Below are positions 12,301 through 21,751 of a stretch of DNA of 64,000 nucleotides, one piece after another. The position numbers and the translations under genes were made by a program. This DNA is from Schistosoma mansoni (taxonomy: Eukaryota; Platyhelminthes; Trematoda; Strigeidida; Schistosomatidae): the NCBI RefSeq assembly GCF_000237925.1, contig NC_031496.1, forward strand, positions 13,900,589 to 13,964,588, read 5' to 3'. The notes under the pieces are model-generated. The model was not told the DNA's origin and did no database searches. It saw nothing but the letters and a program-made list of their open reading frames with translations. The first letter of the stretch is position 1; each line of letters begins with the position of its first letter.

Positions 12301-13892
12301 AGGTAAGGATGGCAAATCGATTGATGAAGTGGTGAAACTTTATCGGTTGAGATGTCTGAGATACGTGTTACGTATGCTCAATCACCGACTGAACTGATGT
12401 GCAATGTTTTATGGTGTAGGAGTAGGTTGGAAGAAAACTAGGGGCGGCCAGACCAAAACGTGGCACAAATCCATGAAGTCATTGACATGTGGACTGAGCC
12501 ATGTTGGCAGGTGTAGACTACCTGGTTGGGATCCGCGAGATGATAACAACCGATGGTTAGAGACCTTGAATGACATGGCTCAAAATCGTTTGCAGTGGCG
12601 AAGGTGCATCCACTCTTTGTGTTCTCCCAAATTCTAATCTTCTGAATTCTTCATATCCCTGTCTCTTTTCTATTTCCAAGCTTATTTCACTGGATTATAC
12701 TCCTTGAATAATATCTTCAAACCCTAATCTTCCTGATTACTGCTTACACTCTTACTACTTCTACCACTATGAGATTTGAATCGACAACTGCATCTCTGTG
12801 CTAATGTGGTATGGCAACTCGAAGTGGTGTACGTTCGTACGAAGTTCTACATTGTGACTGACTGACCTGCACTTTTTTTATTAGTAAAAGGTAAAAGATT
12901 TATCCGCAAATGAGGAGACACCAGAGTTAGTTTCCTGTGAATGACCTGTCTTTTATACATGAACTATACAAGCAATTGGCTAGCTTGCCGTATCGGGCCC
13001 CTAAGAACCAGTTTCAAACCTAGTCTATTTTGTTATGAGCGGTTGATATCACTGAACCTCATACGGTGCAGTCTTGAGCCGCGTACGTCAACCCGTACTT
13101 CGAGAGGTACATAATTGAGTAAACTACAAAGCCACAACTATGGAGTGACTTAAAATATAACATTGATAAAAACTTTGCACCTATGAATTTTAATGACATT
13201 TATGGATTCTATAATACAGCTCGCGAGTGTACAGGCCCACCGGCTGTGTATCATGACGAAGATAAACCATAATATGGTAAACACAAACTTACTGGCTAAA
13301 CTACCGAGTGTCTTTTGTTTACGAACATCAGCCAATCTTTTTCTAAAAAATTTGTATTCATTAGTCTCTGGAAGGGTCAGGAACCTAGGAGAACACGAGT
13401 TAGGATCACGAAAATTAACGTACCAATACTGTATGCTATCCTCAAACTTCTTTATTTCTGCTTCGCAGAGACTGTGGGACATACCAGAAACACGTAGGAC
13501 CAACGATTCGATTGCCACCAAAACCTTGGAATCATCGGGAATAACTGGAAATATGGCACTTAGAATTCCATTCATAGAATCGAGAGATAAAAATTTCACA
13601 AAAAGCAACTACCTGTTTCACTCTCCGTTTTGCATTGTTTGCTAAAACAAACAGTTTACTAGTGTAGTATAAGATACCTTTCAAATTCATACGTATTTTC
13701 TACCTTTACTACCTAAACAGAAGAATGGACAGAAAATATGAAGCTACATTTGGAATAACAGGCTTCTCAATAGATACTCTTTCTTGTTCAGCTGGAGGAA
13801 TAAGACATAACTATTTGATAACTACCTTGCATCTGCTTGAACAATTCCATAAAACTCCCATCGTTCTTGAATGGGATTTTCGACATCTTCAT
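3251..13892 (-). CDS. SUGP1: SUGP1-like splicing factor (SURP and G-patch protein), 5' part, split gene
   Basis: Four exons on the minus strand: 13826-13892, 13293-13544, 6684-6872 and 3251-3333. All junctions are GT/AG and the phases agree at every join (1, 1, 1, then 0 at the last donor), giving 197 codons so far. The order of motifs follows vertebrate SUGP1: an NDGSF-type motif (PFKNDGSFMELFKQMQ), a SURP module ending NEYKFFRKRLADVRK, a basic KRRRSRW motif, then LTPEQAEQIRYQKE. SUGP1 is a spliceosome-associated nuclear protein that binds SF3B1 and recruits a DEAH helicase through its G-patch. The G-patch exons would lie left of the window. Only one SURP module is seen where vertebrates have two; a second could hide in the 6.4-kb intron. 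The start ATG at 13890-13892 is the first in frame after a stop, but an upstream coding exon cannot be excluded. Confidence 0.72.
3334..3840. other. intron of the SUGP1-like gene, no gene seen
   Basis: Non-coding sequence between the SUGP1-like exon at 3.3 kb and the end of the BEL/Pao pol relic. It may include remains of that element's 3' end, but no terminal repeat could be defined. Confidence 0.4.
4291..4902 (+). mobile_element. R1 SINE, full-length copy with tRNA-Trp-derived head
   Basis: Three parts are visible. The head (about 4291-4376) closely resembles eukaryotic tRNA-Trp: an anticodon arm at 4321-4335, a B-box GTGTTCAAATC at 4344-4354 and an acceptor-side CGTCGGGCTCA. The unrelated body is about 450 nt and is shared with the copies at 1.7, 11.7 and 51.9 kb. 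The tail (GTGTGGCACACATATATCTG onward, ending in TAAATAATA repeats) is also the 3' end of the LINE at 33.3-35.0 kb. The anticodon position reads TCA rather than the CCA of tRNA-Trp. It is inserted in the BEL/Pao fossil and therefore younger. Confidence 0.8.
5320..5820. mobile_element. solo LTR-like fossil inserted in the BEL/Pao relic
   Basis: Shares a run of conserved blocks with 20.15-20.60 kb: TTATTATAAGCTT, ACAGCCACATTT, a TATA-like GGTATATAAAC/T, a GAAATAAATGAT/GAAATACAATGAT polyadenylation-like block, and GGGCTAGGC. A promoter-like TATA and polyA signal inside a short dispersed repeat suggest an LTR. BEL pol sequence resumes on both sides, so this is a later insertion. Exact ends are uncertain. 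Confidence 0.5.
6684..6872 (-). CDS. SUGP1: SUGP1-like exon with KRRRSRW motif
   Basis: The acceptor is TTTTTGTCTTAG and the donor GTAACT. It encodes about 63 residues including IPTKRRRSRWDEKA, like the KRKRKSRWGPEED stretch of SUGP1, and an alanine-rich helix (ALAKAAAAAAKTQ). It is 6.4 kb from the SURP exon. That intron contains two LINE copies and the outer end of the inverted-repeat arm. Confidence 0.72.
7310..7595 (+). repeat. unclassified dispersed repeat, copy 1
   Basis: Shares blocks in order with 60940-61230: TTTATGCAAAATTACA, CATTGCACATCTT, AGTTGTCCT, GACAGACATT-like, CACTTCTGAT and ATACTACTTATATCTGT-like. Identity is about 75% by eye. No coding capacity or terminal structure was recognised. 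Confidence 0.55.
7866..8830 (+). mobile_element. RTE-type LINE, degraded 3' half (lineage 1)
   Basis: The 88-codon frame from 7873 carries the KFWMRFSPFKCK..LQDW block that follows the RT active site in this LINE. Downstream pieces (VEDIRRLPLFD near 8.22 kb, then the WLE..DMDQKCS-like end near 8.58 kb) and a 3' UTR like that of the copy at 12.6-12.9 kb follow, all broken by frame changes. It sits in the large intron of the SUGP1-like gene. Confidence 0.7.
8831..9894. other. intron sequence, no gene seen
   Basis: AT-rich DNA between two LINE copies. The 83-codon frame at 8947-9198 has no recognisable motif and no good codon pattern. Confidence 0.4.
9895..12875 (+). mobile_element. RTE-type LINE with internal deletion and a nested SINE (lineage 1)
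   Basis: The 5' UTR starts near the GACCGTAGCTGCTACCTTGA block. The AP-endonuclease domain lies at about 10.6-11.37 kb (SETLMQDPSS, VAGDFNAQVG, TWRPPNLSQRWTQIDHIAIS, then GSDHALVRA). At about 11372 the frame jumps from the end of the endonuclease to sequence normally found after the RT active site (EDDDKIQ, RFSPLKCK..LQDW), so most of the RT is missing. An R1 SINE (11672-12186) then interrupts the element. The C-terminal part resumes as RVEDIHRLLVLNHRCLRSIARISW and ends near ALLFYGVGVGWKK..RGGQTKTW, followed by a 3' UTR ending in ACTGACTGACC. It cannot move by itself. Confidence 0.82.
11672..12186 (-). mobile_element. R1 SINE, long copy nested in a LINE
   Basis: Very close to the copy at 4.3 kb over the body and tail. 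Its 5' end on the minus strand stops at the CCCCCAAATGCCC block, so it lacks the tRNA head. About 20 LINE codons (the [18 protein letters not shown] region of the intact copy) are missing at the insertion point, which implies a target deletion or an older loss. The left arm of the large inverted repeat begins inside this copy, at 12013. Confidence 0.82.
13293..13544 (-). CDS. SUGP1: SUGP1-like SURP-module exon
   Basis: The acceptor is ATATTTCCAG and the donor GTAAGT. The exon encodes about 84 residues: a helical start (DDSKVLVAIESLVLRVSG), a short acidic-basic helix (EAEIKKFEDSIQ) and the SURP signature end (DPNS..., then NEYKFFRKRLADVRKQK). Phase 1 at both ends. The open frame runs on past the acceptor in genomic DNA, so a naive call would add unspliced intron residues. 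Twin at 24225-24476. Confidence 0.68.
13826..13892 (-). CDS. SUGP1: SUGP1-like exon with NDGSF motif (first found)
   Basis: Encodes MKMSKIPFKNDGSFMELFKQMQ plus one base of the next codon, then a GTAGTT donor. Two ATGs (13890-13892 and 13884-13886) could start the protein. The NDGSF segment corresponds to the KFANDGSFLQQF region near the SUGP1 N-terminus. The exon lies in the left arm of the large inverted repeat and has an identical twin at 23877-23943. Confidence 0.62.
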
Positions 13893-13899
13893 GTAACGC

Positions 13900-16010
13900 C
13901 CAATTAGTAATTAGGTCGTAAATCTAATCGACTCATCAAAACAAACAGACGAAGTAGAAGGAGCTCTCACTCACCTAGCTTCTATGTTCAGCTTCAATTG
14001 ATGACTGTTGAATCACAGTAAAAACATGTGTCAAGAAATCTTACAACAGGAACAGATCTATTATGCAACCAACGTTTATACTACTGGATACAGAACCAAA
14101 AGGTTGCAGTTGAATGTCACGAACAAATGTTGCTACTGCATGTGGTTCATACAAGAGTGGTGGATTTCTGAGAGTAAGGGAGCCGCAGGGGCGCCTGTAG
14201 ACTGAACAGGAACAAGGACGTTCTAAATTGAGCGAGCCGTATCACTTGTCAGTCAACGCATCACTAGATAAAATACCAAAGAATAGAGAGCGAACGACAA
14301 GGGATTAGAATTCTGTGGTGTTTGTAAGAACCAATTATCCCTTGGTATTAGATGTGTGACTGATTTTAAATTCTAAATACAATGCGCTCGTTTCCGCTCA
14401 CATAGTTCTGTCTGAATCAGATGCGTTATCTCACAGATTCCTACTTCGTATGGTTTAGGAAGAAACTCTGCAAAACATGTAATCATATGTCTTCATGCTT
14501 CGCAGAATATAACCTCGATCAAACGTTATGCAATTAAAGGTACTAAGAAAACTAAAAACATAAGAGACGATAATTCGATAGATATTCTAGAAATTGTTCA
14601 AACGGTTGTCTATGAAATGCAACATTTACCAATAACTGCTAAAAATCATTGGCTTTATATAGATTATTCGCTTGTCCTAAACTCGGATACTGAATACAGC
14701 CAGAAAGCGCCTACCTAAAACGAGATGATGAGTCGTTGGAAAAGGTTCAAAGAAACAGCAAATAAGCTGATTTTCAAAACTACGACCACAGGCCTCACGA
14801 AACAAGGCAGATGGAAACAAACCAAATTACCATGGACCGGTCTCGTTGCTTCCATTTCTGTCGACGTTCACCACAACCATAGTCAATGACAAGTTTACGG
14901 AACACATGGGGCCAAACAAGTTATTTAAATAGACAATATACACTTCCGTGTCGACAAAAGACTTCACAGGACGAATATATAATTTTCAACTTCACCTTCA
15001 GACCGTTTTCATTTTCCCCCACCTCCCATTCAATCCCTGGTGATGTCTCTTAATATCTGATGACTCTCCGAGGTTTCATGTCGTCAGAGTAAATGAGGAT
15101 TAGTTAACTCAGATATTTCTGTAGGTCAGTGATAAATATAAGGAAAATAAAGGGAGGAAATGTGGTTCATTGGGAGAATCTGGGGTTTCGAGATGTTTCC
15201 AATATTGATGGACTCATTCTACCAGATCAACTGATCCGATCCAGTATAGTTGACTCACCCTGATGTTGGTGCCTAGTCTATGTGACTTTACGTCGAAGCC
15301 ACACCACCGTTTATCCTGAATTACCATGCCGTGATATTTAGGGTGCGCTGCTTCTAGTAAGAAATTCAATCTTACCGACAGAATAATATGCCTAATATGT
15401 AGACGTAAGTGATACATAGAAATGCCACTCTTGTTTTTCTGAGCCTCGCTGTCTCGATTATGTTCCTGAGCTGGTCTTTATTGATCTTCGCTAATTCCCA
15501 TCCCCATTCACTGCACAATATTGAACCTTCTGGCATGAAGCTGTCCTACCTACCTACCTATAGAGGTCGTGCAGTAATGGAAGAATATGAGCAAATTTTC
15601 ACCCGTGCAAGTCATGGTGGATACTGTTTTGCCCTATAATCTGTTTCTCTTAATTCACTACTTAATTGAAGTTGTTTGTGTTTCAGTTGATCTAAATATG
15701 CTTGCTCATATCACATCATTATTGTTAATGACATTTTATATGGGGTAGAGTAAGTTTATAGTGTTTTATAGTATAAATGTTATGGTTTGATTGTCTCTTA
15801 GGTTTCCGGGTTTGTACGATCATTATGGGTTAATTCATCTGTCGAAGCATTCAGAAGAAAGATCAATTGAGAAATCATAACTGCCAGGACTCACACAGGC
15901 CACCCAGTTTTCTGTCGTTTCCAGGTTGAAACCGATCAAAATCAGCTGCCACAATGAGTCGTTATGAAAAAACGGTGGAGTTCAACTGGGTCCCTTGTGA
16001 GATAGTGACT
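13900..16010. other. upstream region of the SUGP1-like gene within the left arm
   Basis: No exon was recognised. Short frames at 14008-14205, 15214-15417 and 15409-15639 (also mirrored in the right arm) have no motif I know. A promoter or 5' UTR exon of the minus-strand gene is expected here but no core element stands out. Confidence 0.4.
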
Positions 16011-16017
16011 CGATTTC

Positions 16018-16225
16018 GTGGATCAGTTGAAGCTAGACACTAACACCGTTGGATACCGGCTCAATGGACTAAAGGTTGGGCGTTCGCGCGCGAGACCGAT
16101 AGGTCCTGGGTTCGAATCTCGCAAGGTATGTCCGTGGATGCGCACTACTGAGGAGTTCCATGCTGGGGCGAAACAGCCGTCCATTGCTTCTGGGCTTTCC
16201 ATGGTGATCTAGCTTCAATGGACTC
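16018..16225 (+). mobile_element. tRNA-derived SINE in left arm
   Basis: Polymerase III promoter boxes are visible: an A-box-like stretch at 16057-16078 (CCGGCTCAATGGACTAAAGG) and a B-box GGGTTCGAATCTC at 16108-16120, with a stem-forming CGCGCGCGAGACCG between. The body (ATGCTGGGGCGAAACAGCCG, TTCTGGGCTTTCCATGGTG) follows. It is mirrored at 21544-21751. It is not a functional tRNA: no acceptor-stem pairing and no clean cloverleaf. Confidence 0.6.
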
Positions 16226-18059
16226 ATGATCTCAACTATTAAAATTATAGACTTTACTTAAAGAACTAGGAAAAGGTTCCTTGATCTACTTCAGACAGCA
16301 GTGAATTCTGAGGTCTGTCTATTCTTATGTGGTCAAATTAGTCTATTTTCCGATTTACTTTACCATACTTCAATTGTACAGTTGTTTCTTCTATGGTTTG
16401 GGTCAAGACTAGGAACATGCAAGTGTTACAAATGATGATCAGGGTTGTGCATAGTGTTGTTGCTCACTGGAGGGTCATCTCTGAATCTTCTATCTTCAAT
16501 CATTAGCCCACATTTGATCTTACTTCCCACCATTCAACTCCACCTGTGGACCCCCTCGGGTTATTCTCAGTCTCAATCCCGGATAATGAAGGGAGGATTG
16601 ATCATAGGATTGTAAACCCCCCTCCCCGTAGAAAACAACTAGCTAAAGAACGCTTAACCGAAAATCATTTGGGCCATTTAAATTTTGCTCTCAGTGTTCA
16701 AGGACATTCATTCAGGAGACCAAATAATCAAACATACTTGGAAGTGGGTCTTGGAATAAAAACCCTATGGACGAAACATTAAGTTTAGTATGAACCTCAA
16801 CCACGAGTCAGTAAATGACCTCATAAGGAGATTTTGTCCAGGAACTTGATTCACAGAGCCATCATAAAATGAATGATTACATCCAATAACACTGGCGCGT
16901 AATAATATAAAGCATGTGAAGCATATTTCCTCTTCATTCCAGCAACCTAACCGCAATTAAGATTCATTTGATAACCCCTGTCTACGACTAAAAAAGGAAC
17001 TGTTCGCCTCCATCCAAATTTTCTGTACTGCCATCTCTCAGGCTCTAGTGTCATCCGATAAACTGTTCGAATCCGCCCACTTAGTCTTCAACTTTTAAAA
17101 CACACCGTACATGTGTCAAATGGAAATTTAAAATTTCACCAGTAAAAGACCAACGGCTCTCCCATGTGTGGTAAAAAGGCTTGATATTAGCGGCAATATG
17201 CACTATATAATCGGCATTTTAGGGACATCAGCGAAAGTACATGATTTCTATGCAGTTGGATAATATGGTCTTAATGATTCACTAAGAGCACCAATACCAG
17301 TTGTTAACAAAATATCTCCGTCTACCCAAATCCTTTATAAAAACATTTATGGTGAGATATGCTGTCAGGTCATTCAGGCCTTTGATGGTTTGGTGTAAAA
17401 TTCCACCAATTTACAATCACTGTGCATTACATTTGTGGTGGACCCCAGTTAAGGGACTTATTCAAGATGTAATAATGCAAAAATTTACCAACAATGTACC
17501 AAAAATATCAATACTATACACCGAAATGGCTGTCTATGAATAACAAAGTAACTAAAAGCACTTACAATAAAATGGCATTATAAATGACAAAAATGGTAAT
17601 TGTAGTGTAATGAAGGTTACTTATGAGCTCCTCCTAAGACAACAAACACAAACAGAGTTCACTAGATTAACAAAAGTTCACTTGCACGGTTGGTAAAGAC
17701 GATGTAAAGAGAAGTATAAATCCAATAGCGTTATTGAATAATAATCCAGGTCAAGAGTCCTACGTGGCTTAGAACGGCGCGTAAGAATGTTATAACACTA
17801 CTGCAAAATTCAATCACAAGCACTGGCCAATGAAGCAGAAGAATAGATAATAGATAGGATCTATTTGAATACCAAAAGGAGGATGTGGATTAAACGGCCA
17901 ACTAATAAGGTCCGTTTAACAAGTGATACAGATAGAAGAACCTGATCACGTATGTAGTCGAAGTCGTTTAGCTTCACCCAAGATATTCATTGTATTATGT
18001 GCTCCATCTGATATTTGAACGTCTTCATAATCCAATCAACCACCGGAAGGGAGATAAAA

Positions 18060-19350
18060 GGCGAAGGTGATAAGCCCCGTCTAGTACCTGTCTGCACTTG
18101 GAAAGCACCTGTGAACTGTCCCAGTGCACGACTCTGAAGTGTAATCTGTCGTATGAAATCCGTATGATATCGATGATCTTTTCAGATACATCATAGTGTC
18201 AAAGAAAAATCTGTAAGGGTCTTCTATTCACTCTGTCAAATGCTTTCCCAATGTCAGGGGAGTTGGTGTATAGTGATGAACTTTTGATGGTCCGGGATCT
18301 GGCTCGAATTAGATCGGACAAATGATGGTTGTCGAATGATTGCTGTCGAAATATTCATCCTGACTATCCTCGTATATAATTGTCAACTTAATCCGAGTTA
18401 GTGAATAACGGAATTTAATAAGCCAAGTACGAGAATGGATTTTTGAATGCGTATATTTTGTACATTCAATGATTTGAGCAGACAATCAGAGGGGCGAAGC
18501 GAAGAGAAGAGAGCGAAGTGAAGTGACGTGCAATGGAGAAGGCGTGTGAGCCAACTCGATTTAACCAAGTGTTAATCAATATTTATAGCCGAAAAAAATA
18601 AGTTATAGATATGCGATGAATAGGGTAAGAAGTGCACAAACATACGTTCACATAAAAACAGTCAAGGCTGATAGGCGAATAATTGACGAGGTCAAAATGT
18701 GGCTTGAGAGGAATGGGTAAGTTGGTTTGTCCATAAGCTAGAATAAGCTATGTAGGCTCCATATAGGACCAGCCACAACAAACTCCATTCCACTGATTTT
18801 CCAACAACAATCTGTAGTTTCGTGATTTGGTCGGTACATGATCTGCCCTTGCGGAATCCAGACTGTTATCTCGGAGTTGGGCGTCCACTGAACCCTTCAT
18901 TCCGTTCAACAACACTATATTGAAACTTTTCTCGTTGTTGGTTGCAGTGTGATGCCTGTGTAGTTCACAAACTTGCCGAGATATTCCCTTGGAATCTTGA
19001 TGAGGTATCCTTCTTTCCAGTCTGTCGGCACTTGTTCTTCCCCTAAACCTTTCTGAGTAGGATGTAGAGAATCTTTGAAGTTACCCCTATGTCTGACTTC
19101 AGTGCTTCAACTGCTATGTTGTCTGGTCCTGCCGTTTTCCCATTCTTGATTTGTCTGATGGACATGCAAATTTCTTCGATTGTCGGTGAGGTAACAGCCT
19201 TGGGATGATATATGTGTGCTGCTTCGATGTCCCCCAGGTGAAGTGAGGCTGATCTATTCAATACCTCTTCTAAGTGCTCTACCCCCCTGTTCCGCCGTTC
19301 CTGAATCTCAGTGATTTACTTACCTCCACGAAAGCTAATATTTTCTGTCC
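18060..19350 (-). mobile_element. RTE-type LINE fragment, lineage 2 (RT region)
   Basis: Minus-strand translation gives the stretch before the RT domain (DIEAAHIYHPKAVTSPTIEE, IRQIKNGKTAGPDNIAVEAL at 19261-19080). Further on, near 18.2 kb, come RT blocks like GKAFDRVNRRPLQIFL and VVHWDSSQVLSKC in broken frames. The family differs from the LINEs at 9.9 and 33.3 kb and matches the fragments at 1.4 and 27.2 kb. Confidence 0.7.
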
Positions 19351-20149
19351 AGTTTATATTCAATGGGTTTGATTTACTCCGAGAGTGAAGCCATAATTTG
19401 TGGACAACATTTGAGCAGCGCTAAAATGACCTTGGAATGTCCACCCACTTACTGAGGTTAAATGAGGTTAATAGATTAGAGTGAGAGATTAGGATTAGGT
19501 GTAAGATCCAAACCTAGATTCCAATAGGTCTGGATGTGGCCGAATAACGGGTGAATAGGTTTACACACTTGTGACCCAATCTAAATCAGAACAAAGTGTT
19601 TTGGGTAACAACGGTTCTAAACAAATATTACCACCCGGTTATTCAACCAACAATTGATACCAAAATATTCAATCGAAAACACCAAAAGGTAAGCGTTATT
19701 CTATCCTTTCTGGATAGATCAAGTAAGATTCCGTTTGAGAGGCTGTTTTATAACACAAAGTGTTTCAATTTCTGGGAAAGTGCTCCAAATTACAACCAAA
19801 AATGCACGATCCCAGTCAAAATCAAACCGCACAATCAAAGAGCGAGCAGTCAATATGGCAGCCGCCAGAATAATAACAATTAAAACAAACTAAATACAGT
19901 TCAGTAAGGAACATAGAGACTCAATAAAAACGATAGTAAAACCAAGAAAATTAAATGTTGCAGACTTAATTAGCATCAAAAAAGTTAACAATATAAACAA
20001 ATAAAGAAAACGTAAGGAAGAAATCACAAATGTATGCATGGAGGGATTTTCACTTCCAAAATGGATCTAACATTATGATCTAAATTTTGTAATGCCCCGA
20101 TAACAATAGTGAATGGTAAGTTTGGGATCCATTTATGGACCAATAGTTC

Positions 20150-20600
20150 GCATGTATTTTTTGTCGTATAATCGCTAAATAACTAAACTATTCATATTCA
20201 TGTTCCCCTTATTATAAGCTTTATTTTGACCTATAGACTATTATTATACGATTTAGAATTCTCGAGTTATCCCTATTTTATTAATTGCTGCACCACATAT
20301 TCACAGCCACATTTGGCTCAATCTTGTACAAATGTTATTTTCCTATTTTATTGGTACGATGTGGTCAGTTTGTTTGGTATATAATCTCAGTATGTTTGAA
20401 ATACAATGATTCATACCGCAAAGGCTGTTCTGGACTTAACTGGCTGGGCTAGGCAGAAGCAAGACCGATACGTAGTCTAGACTGCTCGTACGGTTTTCGT
20501 GTCATTGTTCCAATCGATAATTCGTTGCTCTCTGACTGACGGTCTTAACACGTCATACATTGACAAGGCATCCATTAGGCCACAAGTTATAACAAAGTTG
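20150..20600. mobile_element. LTR-like fossil, second copy
   Basis: Shares the ordered blocks listed for the copy at 5.32-5.82 kb (TTATTATAAGCTT, CACAGCCACATTTGG, GGTATATAAT, GGGCTAGGCAG). No coding region is attached, so it looks like a solo LTR. Divergence between the two copies, roughly a quarter of sites by eye, points to an old family. Confidence 0.5.
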
Positions 20601-21543
20601 AACATTAGGGTAAGGAATGAGATGTGATTTTTTCGTCACGCACTGACATCGACCATAATGTCGAAATGGTACTTAACCAAATAAGTGAATAAATACTGCG
20701 CCAAAACCCAAGACCTGCGGTGTCAAATCTGATTGGTTCGTGCATAAATTATAGTCTCACTATTCCGAGCACCTTCAGGATGTATCTATTTACTCTCGTA
20801 GCTACTTGGTTGGTCCACCTAGTTTCCCGCATTTTGAGAACATTCTATATGCCTATATTAGTTGTTACATTTGCTGTTAGATGGGGGGCAGTGGTCCAGT
20901 GACTCCTAAGGAATTTCAGCCTTCACAATTAGGTGCATAACTCTCCTAAATGAATGTCCTTGAACACTGAGAGCAAAATTTAAATGGCCCAAATGATTTT
21001 CGGTTAAGCGTTCTTTAGCTAGTTGTTTTCTACGGGGAGGGGGGTTTACAATCCTATGATCAATCCTCCCTTCATTATCCGGGATTGAGACTGAGAATAA
21101 CCCGAGGGGGTCCACAGGTGGAGTTGAATGGTGGGAAGTAAGATCAAATGTGGGCTAATGATTGATGTACTGTAGCGTGTGAAATCCTAAGGTGACCAGT
21201 CGTTGTTGAATATGTACTGTATGGCGTACCAAAACGCGTCTGGACTCAATTACTAACTTTCCAGACGACCAACACATAGAAGATTCAGAGATGACCCTCC
21301 AGTGAGCAACAACACTATGCACAACCCTGATCATCATTTGTAACACTTGCATGTTCCTAGTCTTGACCCAAACCATAGAAGAAACAACTGTACAATTGAA
21401 GTATGGTAAAGTAAATCGGAAAATAGACTAATTTGACCACATAAGAATAGACAGACCTCAGAATTCACTGCTGTCTGAAGTAGATCAAGGAACCTTTTCC
21501 TAGTTCTTTAAGTAAAGTCTATAATTTTAATAGTTGAGATCAT

Positions 21544-21751
21544 GAGTCCATTGAAGCTAGATCACCATGGAAAGCCCAGAAGCAATGGACGGCTGTTTCG
21601 CCCCAGCATGGAACTCCTCAGTAGTGCGCATCCACGGACATACCTTGCGAGATTCGAACCCAGGACCTATCGGTCTCGCGCGCGAACGCCCAACCTTTAG
21701 TCCATTGAGCCGGTATCCAACGGTGTTAGTGTCTAGCTTCAACTGATCCAC
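21544..21751 (-). mobile_element. tRNA-derived SINE, mirror copy in right arm
   Basis: Exact mirror of the SINE at 16018-16225. It arose by the arm duplication rather than by a separate insertion. Confidence 0.6.

Larger units (their letters stand above)
12013..16718 (+). repeat. left arm of large inverted repeat
   Basis: Reverse-complement of 20943-25756. Positions pair as x with 37769 minus x from 12013 to about 16484, then as 37661 minus x to 16718, because the right arm has 108 extra bases. Every open frame of the arm has an identical or nearly identical mirror image. A few single-base differences were seen (for example near 12275 and 13695). The arm contains half of an R1 SINE, a LINE 3' end, two SUGP1-like exons and a tRNA-like SINE. 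Confidence 0.93.
16719..20942. other. spacer between the inverted-repeat arms
   Basis: A 4.2-kb single-copy spacer. It holds a minus-strand RTE LINE fragment (18.06-19.35 kb), a purine-rich GCGAAG-type low-complexity run near 18490-18530, and an LTR-like fossil (20.15-20.60 kb). No host gene was seen. The 95-codon frame at 19596-19883 has no recognised domain. Confidence 0.6.

Noticed and set aside
13150-13292. Extra residues at the ends of the 152-codon frame over the SURP exon
   Set aside because: Clear splice sites (ATATTTCCAG and GTAAGT) with matching phases trim the frame; the rest is intron.
13193-13645. 150-codon plus-strand frame opposite the SURP exon
   Set aside because: Shadow of the SUGP1-like exon, mirrored in the right arm for the same reason.
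16057-16120. A functional tRNA gene
   Set aside because: Pol III boxes are present but there is no acceptor-stem pairing, and a SINE body follows.
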